DNA of 64,000 nucleotides. Origin: Halodesulfovibrio sp. MK-HDV (GTDB lineage: Bacteria > Desulfobacterota > Desulfovibrionia > Desulfovibrionales > Desulfovibrionaceae). The position numbers were made by a program, and so were the translations under genes. The stretch spans positions 1 through 64,000 of the forward strand of contig NZ_WYDS01000018.1 in the NCBI RefSeq assembly GCF_009914765.1, read 5' to 3'. The notes under the pieces are model-generated. The model saw nothing but the letters and a program-made list of their open reading frames with translations. It searched no databases and was not told the origin of the DNA. Shown piece by piece: positions 1 to 9,148 of the stretch (within the stretch, counting starts at the first letter, position 1; each line of letters opens with the position of its first letter).

Positions 1-986
1 CCTGTGCGTGCCTGCTCTTCAATGAGCTTGTGATAGTTGTCGACTCGACGTTGGGTCAGGAGTCCCGCAGCAATCGCTTGCTGCACGGCACAGTCTGGTT
101 CTTGGTCGTGCTTACAATCTACGAATGCACATTTATCTATGAATTCTTTAATATCGTGGAAAACTTTTTTTACGCCATCTTCACATGCAGGAAGTTGAAG
201 TTCACGGAATCCCGGGACGTCCATGATCGTGCCGCCGCATGGCATTATGTATAAGGTGCGGCTGGAAGTGGTGTGTCGACCTTTGCTGTCTACATCACGA
301 ATAGCACCGGTGAGGGTAACTTCTTCTTCCATCATTGTGTTGATGAGGGTGGATTTACCTACCCCGGACGAACCTACAAGCGCAATAGAATGCCCTTGAC
401 CACACCAGTCTTTCAGGAGCTTTGATGTGTTGTCTGCTCTACTGTCAACAGCGATAACTGGTACGTCTTTATAGAGTTCTTTTGCATCAGCAACGCAGGC
501 ATCCGTAAAGGGCTGGTCTGCCTCATCTGCTTTAGTGAGGATGATAACCGGCTCTGCACCGCACTGGATAGCCAGTGCAAGGTAACGTTCGAGACGGGAA
601 AGACTGAAGTCGTGGTTCAGTGAGGAGACAATGAAAACTGTATCCAGATTTGCTGCGACGAGCTGCACAGTTTTTTCATTCTGCGGAGAGCGACGCACAA
701 AAACGGTTTTGCGATCCAGCATGCGGACGGGGTACTGCTTGTTTTTATCAAGCACAAGCCAGTCGCCGACTGTCGGTTTAGCTTCTGCTTTACCGCCAAG
801 CCAGTTGCCCGGTAATGGCATTTGTACCTTCCCGAATTCGCCCCATACGTTCAAAAGAACGGAGTGAATGCTACAGACGCGACCAATGTGTTCAGTAGTT
901 TCGTCTTCGGTAAGCTGCTGACTAAAAGAGTCAGACCAGCCAAGGGTGCTGAGAATATCGCTTTTCTGCGTGTCATCTGGGTGCAA
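1..986 (-). CDS. rsgA: Ribosome small-subunit-dependent GTPase RsgA (3' end beyond window)
   Basis: RsgA/YjeQ is a circularly permuted GTPase acting late in 30S ribosome maturation. On the minus strand I read an N-terminal OB-fold ending in VGDWLVL, the P-loop LVGSSGVGKST and, near the left edge, the zinc knuckle CAFVDCKHDQEPDCAV followed by RRVDNYHKLIEEQ, typical of the RsgA C-terminus. The start is TTG at 986, the first in-frame start after the ribosome-binding site AAGGAG; the N-terminus reads LHPDDTQKSD. About 328 codons are visible and only the last few tens of residues are missing. It is transcribed alone in this window, away from hemC. Confidence 0.93.
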   Translation of the reverse strand, partial: MHPDDTQKSDILSTLGWSDSFSQQLTEDETTEHIGRVCSIHSVLLNVWGEFGKVQMPLPGNWLGGKAEAKPTVGDWLVLDKNKQYPVRMLDRKTVFVRRSPQNEKTVQLVAANLDTVFIVSSLNHDFSLSRLERYLALAIQCGAEPVIILTKADEADQPFTDACVADAKELYKDVPVIAVDSRADNTSKLLKDWCGQGHSIALVGSSGVGKSTLINTMMEEEVTLTGAIRDVDSKGRHTTSSRTLYIMPCGGTIMDVPGFRELQLPACEDGVKKVFHDIKEFIDKCAFVDCKHDQEPDCAVQQAIAAGLLTQRRVDNYHKLIEEQART

Positions 987-1100
987 GTGTGTTGTCTCCT
1001 TCGGTTCTACTAAAAAAAACCGATACATGTATTTGTTGCTGTTGTGTGCAGTATAGCAGAGCAAGCGTCAAGTCCCAAATGGCTGTATTAGACTGCATAA

Positions 1101-1140
1101 AAAAACAGCGGATGAACCATACTGATTCATCCGCTGTTTC
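1101..1140 (-). terminator. Intrinsic terminator after hemC
   Basis: The arms AACAGCGGATGAA and TTCATCCGCTGTT form a 13-bp stem. A run of T follows on the minus strand. It lies just past the hemC stop codon. Confidence 0.85.
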
Positions 1141-1166
1141 GATGTGATTATCTATGTAGCAACGTG

Positions 1167-2111
1167 TTAGTTCTTAACAGCGTGTTCTGAAGCATAAACT
1201 TCTTCAAGGATGGCGTCTGCGCCTTTTCCTTTTACTACTTCGGCAAGATCAAGACCTGTCTGGCGTGCATTTTTTTCGCTACCGCTTGAGGTTTCGCGAA
1301 TTTTACGTACGCCTTCGAGATCAGCTACAAAGCCAACCATTTCGAAGTTGTCTTCGTCTGTCATGGTTGCATATCCTGCGATAGGTACCTGACAGCCGCC
1401 CTGTAAGCCGAAAAGGAATCCACGTTCTGCTTCAACACAGATGCGGGTCGGACGGTGCTCAAGGAATGAAAGCATTTCATGCAGGTCTTTACGATCTTGA
1501 TGGAATTCAATGCCGAGTGCACCCTGACCAGCTGCTGGCAGGAAGCGTGGTGCGCCGAGAATTTCATTCTTCGGTGCAGAAAGACCAAGGCGTTTAAGGC
1601 CGGAAGTTGCCATGATGATTGCATCAAAATTGCCTTCAATGAGCTTACGCAGACGTGTGTCTACGTTACCGCGCAGGGAAACAACTTTGAGATCAGGGCG
1701 AATGGACAGTAGCTGGGACTGACGACGCAGGGAGCTTGTGCCCACTGTTGCGCCTTCTGGCAAAGCATCAAGAGAATCGTACTGTACAGAAAGGAAGGTG
1801 TCTGAAGAGGCTTCACGTTCAGGGATACAACCAAGAATCAAGCCTTCGGGAAGTTCCATAGGAACATCTTTCATGGAATGAACGGCGATATCAGCGCGTC
1901 CGTCGAGCAGTGCTTCTTCGATTTCTTTTACAAAAAGACCTTTGCCGCCAACTTTGGCGAGCGGTACATCAAGAATGATGTCGCCTTTTGTTTTAAGAAT
2001 CAAAAGCTCAACAGCAGTGCCTTCATGTTCTTTTTCAATGCAGTCTTTAATATGGTTAGCCTGCCACAGTGCAAGCTTAGAACCTCTGGTAGCAATAACG
2101 ATTTTCTTCAT
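1167..2111 (-). CDS. hemC: Hydroxymethylbilane synthase (porphobilinogen deaminase)
   Basis: Joins four porphobilinogens into hydroxymethylbilane in tetrapyrrole synthesis, which a sulfate reducer needs for siroheme, heme and cobamide. The protein (314 aa, usual family length) starts [17 protein letters not shown], has the substrate-binding stretch HSMKDVP and [10 protein letters not shown], and keeps the dipyrromethane-cofactor cysteine in [13 protein letters not shown] near residue 240. I chose the ATG at 2111; a longer frame to 2174 would overlap the upstream gene and adds residues not found in the family. It follows an FmdB-type gene by about 44 bp, so the two are probably co-transcribed. 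Confidence 0.96.
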   Translation of the reverse strand: MKKIVIATRGSKLALWQANHIKDCIEKEHEGTAVELLILKTKGDIILDVPLAKVGGKGLFVKEIEEALLDGRADIAVHSMKDVPMELPEGLILGCIPEREASSDTFLSVQYDSLDALPEGATVGTSSLRRQSQLLSIRPDLKVVSLRGNVDTRLRKLIEGNFDAIIMATSGLKRLGLSAPKNEILGAPRFLPAAGQGALGIEFHQDRKDLHEMLSFLEHRPTRICVEAERGFLFGLQGGCQVPIAGYATMTDEDNFEMVGFVADLEGVRKIRETSSGSEKNARQTGLDLAEVVKGKGADAILEEVYASEHAVKN

Positions 2112-2155
2112 GTCGTGTCCGAAAGTGCTTGGTAGTTCGAGTGTAGGTCTGCGTA

Positions 2156-2383
2156 TTAGCCGCAGGTAGAACAATTGCCGCCGGAGCAGCCGGAACAGCT
2201 TGAGCCGCCGGAAGAACCGGTAGGGGCGGAGATGCTGCCTCCGGACATTTTAAACTTGGTAGCTGAGAGTAATTTGTGTGTGTTCGGTGACTTACATTCT
2301 GGGCATTCTGGAGTGTCATCACCAAAAACAAGTTCTTCAAACTCTTTACCGCACGCTTCGCATGCGTAATCGTACAAAGGCAT
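2156..2383 (-). CDS. FmdB-family zinc-ribbon protein
   Basis: A 75-aa protein beginning [18 protein letters not shown], with CxxC pairs at residues 9-12 and about 27-30 (CPEC). This is the FmdB/CxxC_CxxC_SSSS family signature. The tail is rich in Gly, Ser and Cys ([14 protein letters not shown]) and may hold a second metal site. Members are thought to be small regulatory or metal-binding proteins, but no biochemical role is certain. It precedes hemC on the same strand. Confidence 0.85.
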   Translation of the reverse strand: MPLYDYACEACGKEFEELVFGDDTPECPECKSPNTHKLLSATKFKMSGGSISAPTGSSGGSSCSGCSGGNCSTCG

Positions 2384-2463
2384 AGCCGTTGCTCCTTAAC
2401 TATCTATTTTGGCGAATAGATAGTGCGAAATTGAAAAAGGTCAATATTACAGCTGAAAATTTT

Positions 2464-3084
2464 TTATTCGGCGGCTTCTAAATCAGCCTGAAGTGCTGCT
2501 GCATCTTCAAACAGATAGTAGTCCGTAAGCTGGCAGAGGAGGTGCCCGATGGTAAGCTGCACTTCCTGAATGAGTGGAGTATGAGCGTGTGGTACGTCCA
2601 GAAGGAAGTCGCACAGTTCGGTCATTTTGCCGCCACCGTTGCCGGTAAGCCCTACAGTAACAAGTCCGCGTTCGCGGGCTGCATTGAATGCATTGATGAT
2701 GTTAGTAGAGTTGCCGGAAGTGGAAATGCCAACGAGAATGTCGTTTTTATTTCCGAGCGCCTGAACTTGTTTGGAGAATACAAAGTCATAGCCATAGTCA
2801 TTACCAATGGCTGTGAGAATGGAGGAATCAGTTGTCAGGGCAATGGACGGAAGTGGTGGGCGTTCGATTAAAAAACGGTTAACAAATTCTGCTGCAAGGT
2901 GCTGTGCATCCGCTGCACTGCCACCGTTACCGCAAAATAAAATTTTACCGCCTTTTGCAAGGCAAACAGCAAATTTGCGCGCAACAGCATCTACGTCTTC
3001 TGCGTGCTTAGAAAAATATTCTTCGCGTAGACGTGCGCCTTCGCGTGCGTGTTCTAAAATAGTGTCGATTGCTTGTTGTGTCAT
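2464..3084 (-). CDS. gmhA: Phosphoheptose isomerase (SIS domain)
   Basis: Converts sedoheptulose 7-phosphate to D-glycero-D-manno-heptose 7-phosphate, the first step of ADP-heptose synthesis for the LPS inner core. The single SIS domain shows the sugar-phosphate-binding stretch FCGNGGSAADAQHLAAEFVNR, ISTSGNSTNI and the C-terminal IQEVQLTIGHLLC segment. The start is set at ATG 3084 (MTQQAIDTIL), which has GGAG at good spacing. A further 18 codons upstream in frame read as non-family sequence. The 206-aa length fits the family. It is divergent from nadK. Confidence 0.94.
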   Translation of the reverse strand: MTQQAIDTILEHAREGARLREEYFSKHAEDVDAVARKFAVCLAKGGKILFCGNGGSAADAQHLAAEFVNRFLIERPPLPSIALTTDSSILTAIGNDYGYDFVFSKQVQALGNKNDILVGISTSGNSTNIINAFNAARERGLVTVGLTGNGGGKMTELCDFLLDVPHAHTPLIQEVQLTIGHLLCQLTDYYLFEDAAALQADLEAAE

Positions 3085-3384
3085 CAATTCTCCAGACGCA
3101 CTTGCGTGCGTACGATATTGTATACAGGTCAGTACCACCTGACGGAATGGAAGTACACTATATACGCGGGTGTGACAATGTGCGAAGCCGTGCGTAAAAG
3201 CATGAATAATGCTAGTGTGCTATGTGTGTGCTATTGTGTTTTTAATGGTTGAAATGCAAAATAATACAATCCTGCGACGGGAATTACTGTCGTCCTAAAA
3301 AAGCTGGTGGTACAATTGGAATTATGCGATTCATTTTATCATACACTTCTTGAAGTCATAGCCGGTTTTTACTAGAGAACTGCG
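3085..3384. other. Divergent intergenic region gmhA/nadK
   Basis: About 300 bp between two divergent starts. It is AT-rich towards nadK and should hold both promoters. I see no convincing operator, RNA or small gene. Confidence 0.4.
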
Positions 3385-4236
3385 ATGCACCATAAAATTT
3401 CTAATATTTGTATTGTAACTAAGGCCTCACATGAAGAAGCCGCGTCACTCGGGCAAAAATTGCTCGAATGGTTTGCTGCGCGTGATGTGCAAGGCGTTAT
3501 TTGCGAAAATGGCACTTCTGAATGGTTGTACACACGTGAAGCTGTTCAGTGCGACCTTGTCCTTGTGCTTGGTGGCGACGGTACACTGCTTAGTGTTGCG
3601 CGACATCTTGCGGGTCGGGATATTCCCCTTGTGGGAATCAACATGGGGAAAGTAGGTTTTCTTGCCGAAATACCAAGCGACGCATGGGAAGAGCGATTAC
3701 AGGCTATTCTCGATGGAAAAGTGAACTTTCGTAGAAGGCTTGCTCTCTCCTGTACTGTGACCCGTGGTGATGAGATTGTATTCAGTGGTGTCGCAGCAAA
3801 TGACTTTGTCATTAACAGGGGCGCTCTTGCCCGTATTACCCGCCTGGAGCTTTCTGTAAACGGTAACCCGATGGGTGAAATCCGTGCAGATGGCATCATC
3901 ATCGCTTCGCCTTCCGGTTCCACGGGATATGCTATTTCCGCCGGAGGCCCTCTTGTGCATCCGGATATGGACGCATACTCTGTCACACCTGTCTGTGCGT
4001 TTTTACGCAGTCTTTATCCTATGGTTTTACCGGGGGAACATATCTTTACTGCAGCTGTGCGCACACATGATGCAGACTTGTTCCTGACGCAGGATGGACA
4101 GGAAGGCATATTGTTGCAATCTAATGATGTTGTTTCCATTTCGAAAGCGCAGGGCGGCCTGCTGTACGCTGAGTTTGACGACAATTCGTATTATGAGAAG
4201 CTCCTCAAAAGAGGGTTTATTCGCGAAAATTGCTAG
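3385..4236 (+). CDS. nadK: NAD kinase
   Basis: ATP/polyphosphate-dependent NAD kinase making NADP+. The GGDGTLLSVAR motif near residue 64 carries the catalytic Asp. It is followed by GINMGKVGFLAE, the glycine-rich SPSGSTGYAISAGGPLVHP and the late PICP-like segment SVTPVCAF. At 283 aa it has normal length. The ribosome-binding site before the ATG is weak. It is followed 35 bp later by a DUF89-like gene on the same strand, so the two are probably one transcript. Confidence 0.96.
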   Translation: MHHKISNICIVTKASHEEAASLGQKLLEWFAARDVQGVICENGTSEWLYTREAVQCDLVLVLGGDGTLLSVARHLAGRDIPLVGINMGKVGFLAEIPSDAWEERLQAILDGKVNFRRRLALSCTVTRGDEIVFSGVAANDFVINRGALARITRLELSVNGNPMGEIRADGIIIASPSGSTGYAISAGGPLVHPDMDAYSVTPVCAFLRSLYPMVLPGEHIFTAAVRTHDADLFLTQDGQEGILLQSNDVVSISKAQGGLLYAEFDDNSYYEKLLKRGFIRENC

Positions 4237-4271
4237 TTAAGGACAGTGTTCATACATGAGGGAGAAGAGAA

Positions 4272-6020
4272 ATGGGGAAAGTACTGCCTGCAATTGCGTC
4301 TGCCAGAGATGTACACTGGGGAGAAGACGCAGGAATGGATGCCTGGCTGCATCACTTTAAGACAGAAAACAACATTGAACACCTCATGAATCCTGAAAAC
4401 GTTGCTTCCGATGAGCAGCTCAAGTTCATGGTTGCCCTTGACGATAAACAAATTTTTATTCCTTGTTCTGATGAAACACTTAGTTGTCTGCTGGAAGAGA
4501 AGCCGTCAGATGAACTTATGCGTGAATACGGGCGTATCTGGTTGCACACCGTCCGTCTTATTCGCAAACATGCGTTTAATAAATATCACGAACGGAAAGT
4601 GATGGGGTTTTGCCGTTTGCGGTTTAAAACACATTTGTCATCACGGATTATGATTCCTTCCCGATTGCTTAAGCGCATGAACAGTATTGTACTTACACAG
4701 TGTTCTCTGGTTGATCCATCCAGCGGTGAAAAGCTTGCTGCAAACAGAAATGCATTTGAGTATTTTAAAAATCCTGCCACAGACCGAATGTTGTACTCAA
4801 CACCGTCTGAGTGCATGTTTAACCCCGATTTGCGCGATTTGCGCTCGGAGTTGGACATTATAGAATTGATACGGCTCATGTACTTTTCTACCATGCCGGA
4901 GTTGTGGAGCGCAGGTACGCCTTCATATCTCGATACTGAAAGCGAAATGAACAAGCCTTGTCCTACATCACATTCGCTTGAAGTGCTCCTTGGTTCAGAA
5001 AAAGATGATCGAAAAACTATTCTGTTTCTGCCGGAAAGCAGTGGCGGAATTGTATTTGACCTCTACTTTATTCGGGCGTTACTCAGGCTGGGGCATAAAA
5101 TCATTCTGGCATTGAAAGAAGGCTTTCTTTTTGATTCCCCGACATATTGGGATGCCATGCAGGATCCAGTGTTGCTCGAGTTGTGTAAGACAGCCAAAAT
5201 GGTGCCGAATGACACAATTTCCAAGAACCTGTTACTTGCGCTGTTGCGTTCGCATCGGTTCCTCATTATTTCTGATGGAATGCGTGAGAAGCTGAATCTG
5301 TATAAAACAAATGTGACATTTTCTCGTGCATGGAAAGAGTGTGATATTGTTTTTGCAAAAGGTGCAGCGAACTACGATAACCTGCTGAATTGCGGGCACA
5401 GCTTTACGCGTGACGTGCTTGGATTCTACAGAAAACATGACGGCACGTTTGTATTGGAAGCAAAATCGCGTGCCAGCAATATTCGAAAATTTAGTGAAGA
5501 AGCCATTAATGACATGGCAAACCGCATCATTGAGAGTATGCGTAAAGAGAAGCAGAAGGGACGTAGTGTTATGTTTTATAGCGCAGTCATCGGTTCTATT
5601 CCCGGTGAAACGAACACAGCTATAAAGATAGTAAACACTTTTGTTGCTCACTTGCGTAAGCGTCTCGACAGTACATTTATTATTAACCCCGCTGAACACT
5701 TTGAAGAAGGTATGGACGGGGATGATTTGATGTTCATGTGGGAGCAGGTTCAACGAAGCGGCTTGTTGGACGTCTGGCGTTTTCAGACAGTTGAAGATAT
5801 AGAAACGAGCTTTGGTTTGCTTGATCATAAAGTTCCATCCATCTGGTCGGGGAAAGATTCTACATTCTCCACCGGCTGTACAAAAGAAATGCGTATTGCA
5901 TTGGACGTACAGAAGAGGAATCCGGAATTACAGATCATCGGGCCAAGTTCAGAGAAATTTTTCCGTAGAGCAGAATATGGCGTTGGTAAATATTATGACG
6001 CCGGTATTACCTCTATGTAA
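4272..6020 (+). CDS. DUF89/ARMT1-like domain protein with altered metal motif
   Basis: A 582-aa protein whose centre resembles the DUF89/ARMT1 damage-control phosphatase fold. I see PESSGGIVFD (residues 254-263, aligning with the family DNAGEIVFD), ISDGMREKLNLYK (about 333-345) and CDIVFAKGAANYDNL (357-371, aligning with D-KGxxN). In active members the Asp-Asn of DNxGE and a later Asp bind the metal; here Asp-Asn is replaced by Glu-Ser. The first 240 residues and the last 200 are not recognised. Family members hydrolyse phosphometabolites, but whether this one is active is open. It sits between nadK and gatB with a good ribosome-binding site (GGGAGAAG). Confidence 0.7.
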   Translation: MGKVLPAIASARDVHWGEDAGMDAWLHHFKTENNIEHLMNPENVASDEQLKFMVALDDKQIFIPCSDETLSCLLEEKPSDELMREYGRIWLHTVRLIRKHAFNKYHERKVMGFCRLRFKTHLSSRIMIPSRLLKRMNSIVLTQCSLVDPSSGEKLAANRNAFEYFKNPATDRMLYSTPSECMFNPDLRDLRSELDIIELIRLMYFSTMPELWSAGTPSYLDTESEMNKPCPTSHSLEVLLGSEKDDRKTILFLPESSGGIVFDLYFIRALLRLGHKIILALKEGFLFDSPTYWDAMQDPVLLELCKTAKMVPNDTISKNLLLALLRSHRFLIISDGMREKLNLYKTNVTFSRAWKECDIVFAKGAANYDNLLNCGHSFTRDVLGFYRKHDGTFVLEAKSRASNIRKFSEEAINDMANRIIESMRKEKQKGRSVMFYSAVIGSIPGETNTAIKIVNTFVAHLRKRLDSTFIINPAEHFEEGMDGDDLMFMWEQVQRSGLLDVWRFQTVEDIETSFGLLDHKVPSIWSGKDSTFSTGCTKEMRIALDVQKRNPELQIIGPSSEKFFRRAEYGVGKYYDAGITSM

Positions 6021-6123
6021 CGTAGAGTTAGTAACAATTAAAAATTAACAGGCTACCTTGTTCAATATGCACAGGGTAGCTGTTCTTCGGTATTTTCCGG
6101 AAGATAGATGTAAGGAGAGTGTT

Positions 6124-7554
6124 ATGGCTGATTTTGAAGTTGTCATCGGGCTGGAGGTTCATGCTCAGCTCAAGACGGAATCAAAATTATTCTGTTCCTG
6201 TTCGACCCGTTTCGGGTCTGAGCCGAATGAAAATGTTTGTGAAGTATGTTCCGGTATGCCGGGTGCGCTGCCAGTTTTAAACGCCAAGGCAGTTGAATTT
6301 GCCACAAAAATGGGCCTCGCAATGAATTGCACTGTGAGCCTTGATTCCATTTTTGAACGCAAAAACTACTTCTACCCTGATTCTCCTAACGGCTATCAGA
6401 TTTCCCAGCTTGATAATGCAATCTGCCAGACTGGTCATATTGAAATTCCTGTTGGCGATTCCATGAAGCGTGTAGGTATTACCCGCATTCAGCTTGAAAA
6501 TGATGCCGGTAAGTCTATTCACTCTCAGGCAGAAAACCTTTCATATGTCGATTTCAACCGTACCGGTGTGCCGCTTATCGAGATCGTTTCCGATCCGGAT
6601 ATGCGTAGCGCTGAAGAGGCTGTTTCTTACCTTAAAACACTGCACTCCATGTTGTTGTATCTCGACATTTGTGACGGCAACATGGAAGAAGGCAGCTTCC
6701 GTTGTGATGCGAACGTTTCTTTGCGTCCTCGTGGACAGGAAGAGTTTGGTACTCGTGTTGAATTGAAGAACATGAACTCCTTCCGTAACGTACAGCGTGG
6801 CATTGAATACGAAATCGTTCGTCAGGAAGACCTTATTCTTGATGGTGAAGCTGTTATTCAGGAAACTCGCCTGTACAACGCAGAAAAGAACTTTACTGCC
6901 TCCATGCGTGGTAAAGAAGAAGCGCATGACTACCGTTATTTCCCTGATCCAGATCTGATTCCAGTTAAATTGACTGAAGAACAGGTTGCAACATGGAAAA
7001 GTGAATTGCCGGAGCTTCCGCTTGAAAAATGCGCACGTTTTATATCAGAGTTCGGCTTGCCGGAATACGATGCAAATCTGCTTACACAAGATAGAGCAAT
7101 TGCTGAATACTTTGAAGCAGCTGTAAAAGTATTTAATAACCCTAAAAAGTTAAGTAACTTTGTGATGGGTCAATTCATGCGTGAATTGAATGAGCGCAAT
7201 ATTACAGTCGCCGACGTTGCACTTAAGCCGGAAAACTTTGCAGAACTTGTCCGTATCGTTGAAGAGGGTATGATATCTACTAAGATTGGTAATGATGTTT
7301 TACCTGAACTTATGGAACAGGGCGGTTCCGCGGAAGCTTTTGTAAAAGCCAAAGGCATGGTTCAGATTTCAGATTCATCTGAACTGGAAGCAGTTATGGA
7401 TGAAGTAATAGCAGAAAATCCTGCAGAAGCAGAAGCCTACCGCGGTGGTAAGCATAAGTTACAAAGCTTTTTCGTCGGTCAAGTTATGCGTAAAACGCGA
7501 GGAAAAGCGAATCCTGCTCTTGTTAATGAGCTACTACAGAAGAAATTGTTATAA
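6124..7554 (+). CDS. gatB: Asp-tRNA(Asn)/Glu-tRNA(Gln) amidotransferase subunit B
   Basis: GatB phosphorylates and amidates mischarged Glu-tRNA(Gln) or Asp-tRNA(Asn) within GatCAB. The 476-aa protein starts [16 protein letters not shown], carries [24 protein letters not shown] and [12 protein letters not shown], and ends in a YqeY/GatB C-terminal helical domain ([14 protein letters not shown]). ATG 6124 is preceded by AAGGAG; the 22 extra in-frame codons upstream are not part of the family. No gatA or gatC lies beside it here. A strong terminator follows. Confidence 0.97.
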   Translation: MADFEVVIGLEVHAQLKTESKLFCSCSTRFGSEPNENVCEVCSGMPGALPVLNAKAVEFATKMGLAMNCTVSLDSIFERKNYFYPDSPNGYQISQLDNAICQTGHIEIPVGDSMKRVGITRIQLENDAGKSIHSQAENLSYVDFNRTGVPLIEIVSDPDMRSAEEAVSYLKTLHSMLLYLDICDGNMEEGSFRCDANVSLRPRGQEEFGTRVELKNMNSFRNVQRGIEYEIVRQEDLILDGEAVIQETRLYNAEKNFTASMRGKEEAHDYRYFPDPDLIPVKLTEEQVATWKSELPELPLEKCARFISEFGLPEYDANLLTQDRAIAEYFEAAVKVFNNPKKLSNFVMGQFMRELNERNITVADVALKPENFAELVRIVEEGMISTKIGNDVLPELMEQGGSAEAFVKAKGMVQISDSSELEAVMDEVIAENPAEAEAYRGGKHKLQSFFVGQVMRKTRGKANPALVNELLQKKLL

Positions 7555-7573
7555 GATACATAAAAGTACAATA

Positions 7574-7603
7574 AAGGACGCCATAACTGGCGTCCTTTTT
7601 TTT
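7574..7603 (+). terminator. Intrinsic terminator after gatB
   Basis: A 10-bp perfect stem (AAGGACGCCA / TGGCGTCCTT) with a TAAC loop and an eight-T tail, 20 bp past the gatB stop. Confidence 0.9.
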
Positions 7604-7960
7604 GTTTCATTGAAAAAGTTGGTTGGATAAGCAGTAGAAGGGAAGGACGGCTCTATATTGTGATCAAAACGATTGTAAGTACCGACGTACAACATGGTAA
7701 GTAAAAATAAAAAAAAAAATATATGAAAGGAACATAATGATATTCATTTTGCAATGGAAGTGAATACTAATTGAATAAGAATCCCCTTCTATGTCTGTAC
7801 TGGCATAGTAAAAGACTGTCGCAAAAAAAGTATCAAAAATAAAAAGTGCTTTATTTGACGAGGGTTAAAAGAACATGTATTCAGGTGATGAATAGCATTT
7901 ACATAACGCAAAAGAGTTGTGCCTAGTCGTTGAGCAATAGTATTTCATGAGGTGCATTAA
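7604..7960. other. AT-rich leader region upstream of Ros/MucR gene
   Basis: About 360 bp without a gene, with A-rich tracts around 7705-7735 and 7825-7852. It holds a plausible promoter (see the separate entry) and leaves a leader of roughly 70 nt before the regulator gene. No other feature seen. Confidence 0.4.
7855..7883 (+). promoter_or_regulatory. Candidate sigma-70 promoter of the Ros/MucR gene
   Basis: TTGACG at 7855-7860, a 17-bp spacer and TATTCA at 7878-7883, about 75 bp before the start codon. The -35 box is good and the -10 box fair. Confidence 0.45.
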
Positions 7961-8359
7961 ATGGAAGACTACTTAAAAGAAGCGTTGGAAATTGTGAAGG
8001 CGCAAGCTAGTGTGCGGACCATGACAGAGGAAGAAATTACCTCGATGGTTAAAACACTTGCGTCTGGCATCAGGATTATTAGCGAAGAAGATGCTCTTGC
8101 TGAAGAAACACAGGAAGCTGCAGTTGATCCTAAAAAGTCCATTAAAGAAAAGACTGTAACATGTCTTGAATGTGGAAAAACTTTTAAGATTTTAACTAAA
8201 CGTCATCTTGCGTTACATGATCTGGATGCGATTTCCTATCGTGAGAAGTGGGGGCTGAAAAAGAACACGCCGTTAGTTTGTAAAGCGTTACAACGCGAAC
8301 GGCGTAAAAAAATGAACACAATGAAATTGTGGGAGAGAAGACGTAAAAACGAAGACTAA
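7961..8359 (+). CDS. Ros/MucR-family zinc-finger transcriptional regulator
   Basis: A 132-aa protein with the prokaryotic C2H2-like finger C68-x2-C71...H82-x3-H86 inside VTCLECGKTFKILTK, then YREKWGLK and a basic tail (RERRKKMN), the Ros/MucR layout. In alphaproteobacteria these proteins bind AT-rich DNA and act globally on exopolysaccharide, motility and surface genes. In Desulfovibrionales several paralogues are common and their targets are mostly unknown. The gene has a GAGGTG ribosome-binding site and is monocistronic, with a terminator shared with the convergent gene. Confidence 0.88.
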   Translation: MEDYLKEALEIVKAQASVRTMTEEEITSMVKTLASGIRIISEEDALAEETQEAAVDPKKSIKEKTVTCLECGKTFKILTKRHLALHDLDAISYREKWGLKKNTPLVCKALQRERRKKMNTMKLWERRRKNED

Positions 8360-8500
8360 TTTTGTTCTTTGTTAGTATGTAGAATCTACAACAATAGTGT
8401 TTCTACACTGTTTACTGTTCTCGGTACCTACAGTTTTAAAGATGTAGATATATGTGGATTCACAGTATTTGCAAACAGCACGGGATTTAACACACGAAAA

Positions 8501-8527
8501 AAACGCCTCATAGAGGCGTTTTTTTTG
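8501..8527. terminator. Bidirectional terminator between convergent genes
   Basis: AACGCCTC / GAGGCGTT stem with an A-run on the left and a T-run on the right, between the Ros/MucR gene (+) and the YkgJ-type gene (-). Confidence 0.85.
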
Positions 8528-8533
8528 TTTTGG

Positions 8534-9148
8534 CTATGTGAGGTCGGGTTGGCCTTGAACGATCATCTCAGCCAGTGTGAGGTTGACTCTCGGGGCTGTC
8601 TGAAGGGCGGTCCCGGCGTACTTCATCTCCAGCTGAGCCAGTTCCTGATAAAACGGAGTTCTGTTCAGCATCGGGATCATGAATTCATCCATGCCTTCCA
8701 CTTGTTCGCGGAATCGATAACATCCCTGAAAATAACGTTGCTCGCCGTTGGGAAGTATCATCAGGTTTTTAGTGCCGTGCATGCGACAAATCATAAGACG
8801 GTGATCATACAGGCCGCAAAGCCCTTCTTCGTTCAACGGACACATAACATGAGGGCGCTCTTTCTTGGCAATTGCCTCATCATACTGCGCTACAACATCT
8901 TGTGCTCGTTGAATAAAATATTCGCGTTTTTCATCCGGTAACGCGTTCAATCCTTTCCATAAATATGCCCACTCAATATATGTGTGGTGTTGGAAGTAAC
9001 TGTAGCAACAGTTGTCTTTACAGTCTGCACAGGAAAGTCCGGCTTCTTCGGCAGTTTTTGAATAAGAATCTGCCATGTTCTTATAGAGTTTGGCGAGCTT
9101 GCCAAAAGTGCCTACTGATGCTGTTCGGTTGCTTTTTTTCTTTTTCAC
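8534..9148 (-). CDS. YkgJ-family cysteine-cluster protein
   Basis: A 204-aa protein with a putative Zn/Fe-chelating cysteine cluster: CADCKDNCC near residues 40-48, CPLNEEGLCGLYDHR about residues 103-117, CRMHG and QGCYRF. This matches the YkgJ (CxxCxxxCC) family, of unknown function. I place the start at GTG 9148, which has AGGAG at 7-nt spacing and overlaps the upstream kinase stop as GTGA; an ATG further upstream would overlap the kinase by about 40 bp. The tight overlap implies translational coupling with the upstream kinase. Confidence 0.85.
   Translation of the reverse strand: MKKKKSNRTASVGTFGKLAKLYKNMADSYSKTAEEAGLSCADCKDNCCYSYFQHHTYIEWAYLWKGLNALPDEKREYFIQRAQDVVAQYDEAIAKKERPHVMCPLNEEGLCGLYDHRLMICRMHGTKNLMILPNGEQRYFQGCYRFREQVEGMDEFMIPMLNRTPFYQELAQLEMKYAGTALQTAPRVNLTLAEMIVQGQPDLT

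Noticed and set aside
2112-2174. Longer hemC start overlapping the FmdB-type gene
   Set aside because: The extra 21 residues are not family-like, and the ATG at 2111 gives the standard N-terminus.
5232-5828. A 198-codon minus-strand frame
   Set aside because: Shadow of the DUF89-like gene; no ribosome-binding site or recognisable domain.
8369-8941. A 190-codon plus-strand frame
   Set aside because: It lies opposite the YkgJ-type gene, which has the better ribosome-binding site, coupling and family motifs; the first part overlaps the shared terminator.
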